The notes under the pieces: model-generated
Database searches by the model: none
What the model was told of the DNA's origin: nothing
What the model saw: only the letters and a program-made list of their open reading frames with translations
Assembly (NCBI GenBank): GCA_949358305.1
Contig: OX442314.1
Location: 39,741,081 to 39,805,080 of the forward strand
Direction of reading: 5' to 3'
Source: Strigamia acuminata
Taxonomy: Eukaryota > Arthropoda > Chilopoda > Geophilomorpha > Linotaeniidae
Length of the DNA stretch: 64,000 nt
Part shown: piece by piece, positions 59,655 to 64,000 of the stretch
How positions within the stretch are numbered: position 1 is the first letter of the stretch
Layout of the letters: each line of letters begins with the position of its first letter
Made by a program: the position numbers and the translations under genes

Positions 59655-59935
59655 GAAGTAAATTGGAACCGACACGATTCTAGGCGACTACGAGGGCGTT
59701 TTATCTTCGGGCCCGGGTGGCCGAGCGGGCAGAGCTACCTGCCGCACGGAGACGTGGACCGAAGGTTCGAGTCCCGCTCCCGCCGACTTTTCGTTTCACC
59801 GATGATACAAACGATTCTTTCTTTCTTTCTTCCATGATTTGAAACTTACGAATGATTGATGTGATGTAGAATACTACCCTCCCGCAAGACCCGCGGGAGG
59901 GGGGGTCGAAGGTATCGGCCCTTCTTTATTTTATT
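59655..59935 (+). repeat. tRNA-headed SINE-like repeat, fourth unit
   Basis: A box 59718-59728, B box GGTTCGAGTCC 59764-59774, 3' hairpin 59878-59898. About 431 bp after the preceding unit. Confidence 0.7.
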
Positions 59936-60377
59936 CGACCTCCCTCCTCTCGTTCTTTTATTTTATTTCATTCCACTTTTTTATTTTATTTTTTTTTTTT
60001 TTACTTATTTCTTTCCATTCTTCTCTCTTTTTATTCATTCATTCGTTCATTCATTCATTTATTTGGTTCGTTTTGTTTTTATAAATCCAGTCCGCGTCGT
60101 CAGGTGCCGCTCTACGGAGTTTGCGCCGCAGCAAAACAACACCCATCCCTACCTTTGACCCCGCTCGACGGCGTCATTCAATCCGCACGCACCATCGTCG
60201 AAAAAGAAAGAAAAAGAAACGAGAAACGAGAAATAAACCAATAAAGAAAGACGAGCCGACCGACCAACTTTCCCGGTTCGTGTTTGTTTATTAATTTTTT
60301 ATTAATCAATTAATTGATTAATTGATTGGTTGGCTAAACGACCGTTTCGTCCGTTCGTTCGTTCGTTCGTTTAAGCC
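59936..60377. other. Upstream region of the piggyBac gene
   Basis: T-rich microsatellites, then GC-rich sequence at about 60090-60200 and TTAATCAATTAATTG-type runs near 60300. No TTAA-flanked inverted terminus was found here. Promoter of the downstream gene presumably lies here. Confidence 0.4.
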
Positions 60378-61980
60378 ATGACGGACGGTTTCCCCAAAAC
60401 GGACGCGGGCGCGCGCGTGTGGGTCGCCGCGACGACGTCGTACCGGCAGGACGTCGGTTTCGCCGGCGGGACGCCCGGCTACTGCGGTCGCTGCGTGCCG
60501 AGCAGCTCGGAGTTCGATTACTTCGAGGAGCTGTTCGGCGAGGCGGCCCGTTTCATCGTGACCGCGACGAATCGAGCCATCCGGAGAGAGGCGAGAGAGG
60601 AGGAAATGGCGCGAGCGCAGGTGCCGAGAAAAAAACAACGGTGACGATCCGCGACACTCACTCTCACGCTCGTTTTCGTTTTCGTTTTCGTTCTAGGTGC
60701 TCGCCGCGTCGCGGCCACGGCCACGAGGTCCAAAGTCCAGACGAACGACGGCGGCGACGACGACGACGACTGCTGCCGGTGGGAGCGTCGTGGCCGTTGC
60801 CGGTGGCAGCGGCACCCGACCCGGGGCGCGGTGCGCGGACCTGAGGGTGCGCCTCACCGCGGGCGACCGGGGGGCGGCCGACGCGGCCGCTCGACGACAA
60901 TTAGCCCTTCCTCCCCTTCCTCCTCCTCCTCCTCCTCCTCCTCCTCCTCCTCCTCCTCTTCCTCGGCAGAGGGCACGTGGGCCGGTTCGACCCCTGGCGC
61001 TGGACGAGCTGTACGCGTACCTGGGCATTCTCGTGCTCACCGGTTACAACCGACAGCCCGAACTGCGCCACTACTGGCAGGGCGACAGGCCCGGCGATCT
61101 CGGCGCGCCGGCCGTCCGACGAGCGATGACGCGCCAACGGTTCGAAGAGGTTTCGCGTTATCTCCACTACAGCACGCAGCCGTCGTACCAGCGGCTGCGC
61201 GTTGGCGGGTCGGCGGCCGGCTCCGACGGCGGCAGCACGACGGGAGAGAGGGCGGCGTTCTTGAAGGAACGCGAACGAGACGACGGCACGACGAAAGTCC
61301 GTTTGTTCGCCGATCTGGTGAACAAGCGCTTTCGCGCGTGCCGCGAGCCCAGCCAAACTCTCTGCGTCGACGAATCGATGATCGCCTACCGGGGTCGATC
61401 GGAGATGAAGGTGCGTGCGGGGGTCGCCCTCCGATCTCGTTTTTCTCTAACGTTCGTTCTTTCTTTCTTTCTTTCTTTCTTTCTTTAACGTTCTTCCCAG
61501 GTCCGTCAACCGGCCAAGCCCATCAAATGGGGCTTCGAGTTGTTCACACTATGCGACGCGGGCACCGCCTACGTGCTGAACGACGAGGCGCACATCGGCA
61601 AACGCGCCAAAATGTTCTTCGACCCGGACGAGGAGCCGGAGCCAGAGTGAGTCACTTCGTCGTCGCTGTTTCTCTCCTTCGTTCTCACAATTCCTTCTTT
61701 TTCTTTTCTCTTTTTTTCGTTTCCAGGTACCCGGGCAGCATCATCGGACGCATCGTCGTCTACGTCGCCAGGCACTACCTCGGCAAAGGGCACACGATTG
61801 CGTGCGACAATCGATTCACGTCCGCCGTGCTGTTCGAGCACCTCTTTGCCCGCCACAACACAATGGCCGTCGGGACGCTGCGGTCCAACGCGGCCCAAAT
61901 GCCGCCCGACCTCCCGGACCCCAAGCGGTACCGAGCCAACGCGAGAGGTAAACCGCCCGCTCGCTCTTCGCATCGTCGGC

Positions 61981-62068
<88 letters not shown>

Positions 62069-62798
62069 CGATTGATTGATTGATTTCACTTCTTTTTTAT
62101 TCATAGGCGATTTCCTGCATCGTCAGAGTGGCCGACTGTTGCTTACCTGGTGGAGGGACACGACGACCGTGAGTCTGCTCAGCACGAACGTCGACCCGTT
62201 GGCGGCGCCCGGGCACGTCTCCCGTCGCATCGGCGGCAACAGGGTGGACGTCCGTTGCCCGGCGCCCGCGCTTTCGTACACGCGCAATTTCCACTGGGTG
62301 GACGTGCTGAACAGGCTGGTCTCCTCGTTCCGCATCGGGCGCCGTTCCCCGTACTGGCACCGGTACTTCTTCTTCCACAAGCTGAACCAAGGTGAGCGGG
62401 GCGCCGTTTGCCACCGATTAATCCGTCGCTAATTAATTCTCGCTTCTCTTCTCTTCTCTTCTCTTCTTCCAGTGTGCGTCAACGCCCGAATCAATATGCT
62501 CGAGGCGACCTCGGGCGCGCGAGGCGGCCGATCGCAGCTGCAGTTCAGGAGAGCGCTCGCCACCCAACTCGTGTCTCGACGGGAGGGGGCCGTGCCGGGC
62601 GCGGCCCCCGCGCCCGGCGGACCCGTCGTCCACCGGCTCGAACACACGTCCAAGAGCAAGCGGTGCAAGGTGTGTTACGTGCGCCGCAAGGAACGGCACG
62701 AGAGCAGTTGGTGGTGCGTCCCCTGCGAAATCAACCTGTGCCGGCCGAAACACGGTCGCGATTGTTTTCAGATCCACGTGGCCGGCGCGGACAAGTGA
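60378..62798 (+). CDS. piggyBac-type (DDE) transposase gene, six exons, intact
   Basis: Exons: 60378-60620, 60697-61410, 61501-61646, 61727-61947, 62107-62391, 62473-62798; GT-AG borders, compatible phases, product about 644 residues. piggyBac transposases cut and paste DNA at TTAA. Family signatures in order: CVDESMIAYRGR (first catalytic Asp), then IKWGFELFTLCDAG, ACDNRFTS (second Asp), GTLRSNA, WWRDTTTVSLLST (third Asp), HWVDVLNRL (extra Asp), and a C-terminal cysteine-rich domain CKVC ... CVPC ... CRPKHGRDCF ... H of the family's zinc-binding type. The low-complexity N-terminal part includes a proline run. Length is typical. Flanking terminal repeats were not found, so it may be a domesticated gene or an element whose ends have decayed. 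Introns argue for long residence in the genome. Intron 61948-62106 holds a GATT microsatellite. Confidence 0.85.
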
Positions 62799-63126
62799 CC
62801 GCGACGTTTCCACGACCGAGCGCGCGCCGACGCTCGGGCGGCCAACCGGCCGGTTAATTTTGTTTTATTTCATTCCTCCATTTGCCAGAACGCGGCGGAG
62901 TAGTTTTGTTTGTTTTGCTTATTTATTTATTTATTCATTTATTCCATTTTTTTTGTAAGTTAATTTTATTATTTATTAACAAAGGCAACAATGACGACGT
63001 ATTGTCGATGCCGACAAAGAAAAAGAAAAAAAAGAAAACAAACGAACAAATCAATAAAAACGAACAAAAACAGACAAGTGAAACGAAAACGTGTGAATTA
63101 ATTAGCTCGATCGGCCAACCAATCAA
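62799..63126. other. 3' flank between convergent genes
   Basis: T-rich and A-rich runs; the stretch around 62990-63010 (GACGACGTATTGTCGATGCC) is also found beside the gutted copy at 37826-37850. No gene. Confidence 0.45.
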
Positions 63127-63690
63127 TCAGTCGGCCGCGTTGGAACGCGCCGGAACGGTGGCCCGATGCTCGCGGCGCTCACTCGTCGTGGCTGCGTCGG
63201 TCGCCTCGTTCGACCCGGGCCGTTCTCGGGTTTCGGTCGGCCCTTCGGCGGTGGCGGCGACGACAACGCCGGCTGGCGGTTGGTCGTCGGGCTCCTCTCG
63301 GGTCGGCGAACGACTTAACTGGGGACGCGACCCCTGAAAAAAATAAAAAATAAAAAAAAAAATAAAAAATAAAAACAAACGATCGGGTCGAATTTGGACC
63401 GAGTTTGGCTCCACTTACGATTTTGGCGGTGAGCAGCGTCACCGTTCGCGGAAACTGCTCCGTCCTCCGTTGGGCCTCCTGTTCGCGTTTCAAGCGCTTC
63501 TCCAGCCTTTGAATTTTTTTTTTCAGGTCCTTCACCTCCGCGTTCCGTTCCCCCAGCGACGTCGACATTCGTTTCAGCTGCGCCGCGTTGTATTTTAAGT
63601 GGCGCTGCCACATCCGTTCGTGTCCGGGTGGACACAACATCTGCATCCGCAGCTGCTCCAGCTCCAGCTCCCGCTCCCGCTCCCGCTCCC

Positions 63691-63786
<96 letters not shown>

Positions 63787-64000
63787 ACTCCGACTCCGGC
63801 TCGATTGGGCGCCGCTGCTCCCGCTGCCGTCGCCACCCCTGCTGCCACTGCTGCCACTGCTGCTCTCGCTCCTGCTCCCGCCGCATCCGCTCCCGTTCCT
63901 GTTGCCGCTGCCACTGTAGGTGCGGCGGCTCTAACTCCCGTCGCTTCTGCTTCAGCCGCCCCCGTCCCAACCGCTCCCGTCGCTCCTGCTCCAGCCGCTC
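63127..64000 (-). CDS. Gene 7: coiled-coil protein, paralogue of gene 5 (5' end outside window)
   Basis: Two minus-strand exons seen: one from the window edge to 63419 (donor GTAAGT) and a last exon 63333-63127 ending in TGA. The long exon codes an R/E/Q-rich helix, a run of alternating Glu-Pro/Arg residues (about 63670-63790), then a coiled coil. The last exon (SPTREEPDDQPPA, GPTETRER) matches gene 5. An alternative acceptor seven codons in (CCCCAG) corresponds to the one used in gene 5. Convergent with the piggyBac gene, the arrangement also seen at 37476-39282. Function unknown. The frame is open at the window edge, so the start is missing. Confidence 0.6.

Overview
The window is nuclear DNA of a eukaryote. 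Its genes are split by short GT-AG introns (about 55-110 bp, some longer), AATAAA-type 3' ends occur, and it carries Ty1/copia LTR retrotransposons with initiator-tRNA-Met primer sites, repeats with a tRNA-like head, a piggyBac transposase gene, and very abundant TTTA, AAAT, TTTTA, GA and CT microsatellites. I cannot name the organism. Nothing points to bacteria or organelles.

Layout. 1-4960: a GC-rich palindromic repeat complex (end module of a TTAA-bounded element, inverted partner, long array built on an 11-bp GGCCGTTAACG unit). 5525-6757 (-): small acidic hypothetical gene. 7125-12460: nine tandem ~600-bp units, each with a UUCG-capped hairpin. 13704-24465 (+): gene 1, a nine-exon nuclear-type protein (two zinc fingers, SAAEQRAK repeats, RS domain, PHD-like finger), broken in exon 6 by a complete copia element (16322-23516). 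25068-25812: two tRNA-headed repeats. 25935-26310: terminal exons of an unknown gene, including a duplicated 78-bp exon. 27081-31927 (-): gene 2, a fourteen-exon paralogue of gene 1. 33428-33928 and 35800-36317 (-): genes 3 and 4, minimal proteins made of just the two-finger module. 34645-35604: a TTAA-bounded fold-back repeat. 36626-37475: another palindromic array plus TTAA-element end, inserted beside a gutted piggyBac gene (37476-37860) and coiled-coil gene 5 (37957-39282, -). 40558-40960: truncated coiled-coil gene. 41146-44845: palindrome, array and TTAA-element end.

44842-59150 is a near-identical direct repeat of 10407-25930. It starts exactly at a TTAA, has one ~595-bp unit fewer and three 24-bp repeats fewer, and its copy of gene 1 is broken by a different copia family (49832-56487) at a different codon. 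It is followed by two more tRNA-headed repeats, an intact six-exon piggyBac transposase gene (60378-62798, +) and a partial coiled-coil gene paralogous to gene 5 (63127 to the window end, -).

Reading: this looks like an accessory, repeat-rich locus of duplicated blocks. The zinc-finger genes 1-4 form one family. The pair 'piggyBac gene + coiled-coil gene, tail to tail' occurs twice, once decayed and once intact. TTAA-specific elements, TTAA-dense arrays and a piggyBac gene lie together, which suggests piggyBac-type mobilisation shaped the locus. The two gene-1 blocks could be a true segmental duplication or two haplotypes joined by assembly; the sequence alone does not decide.
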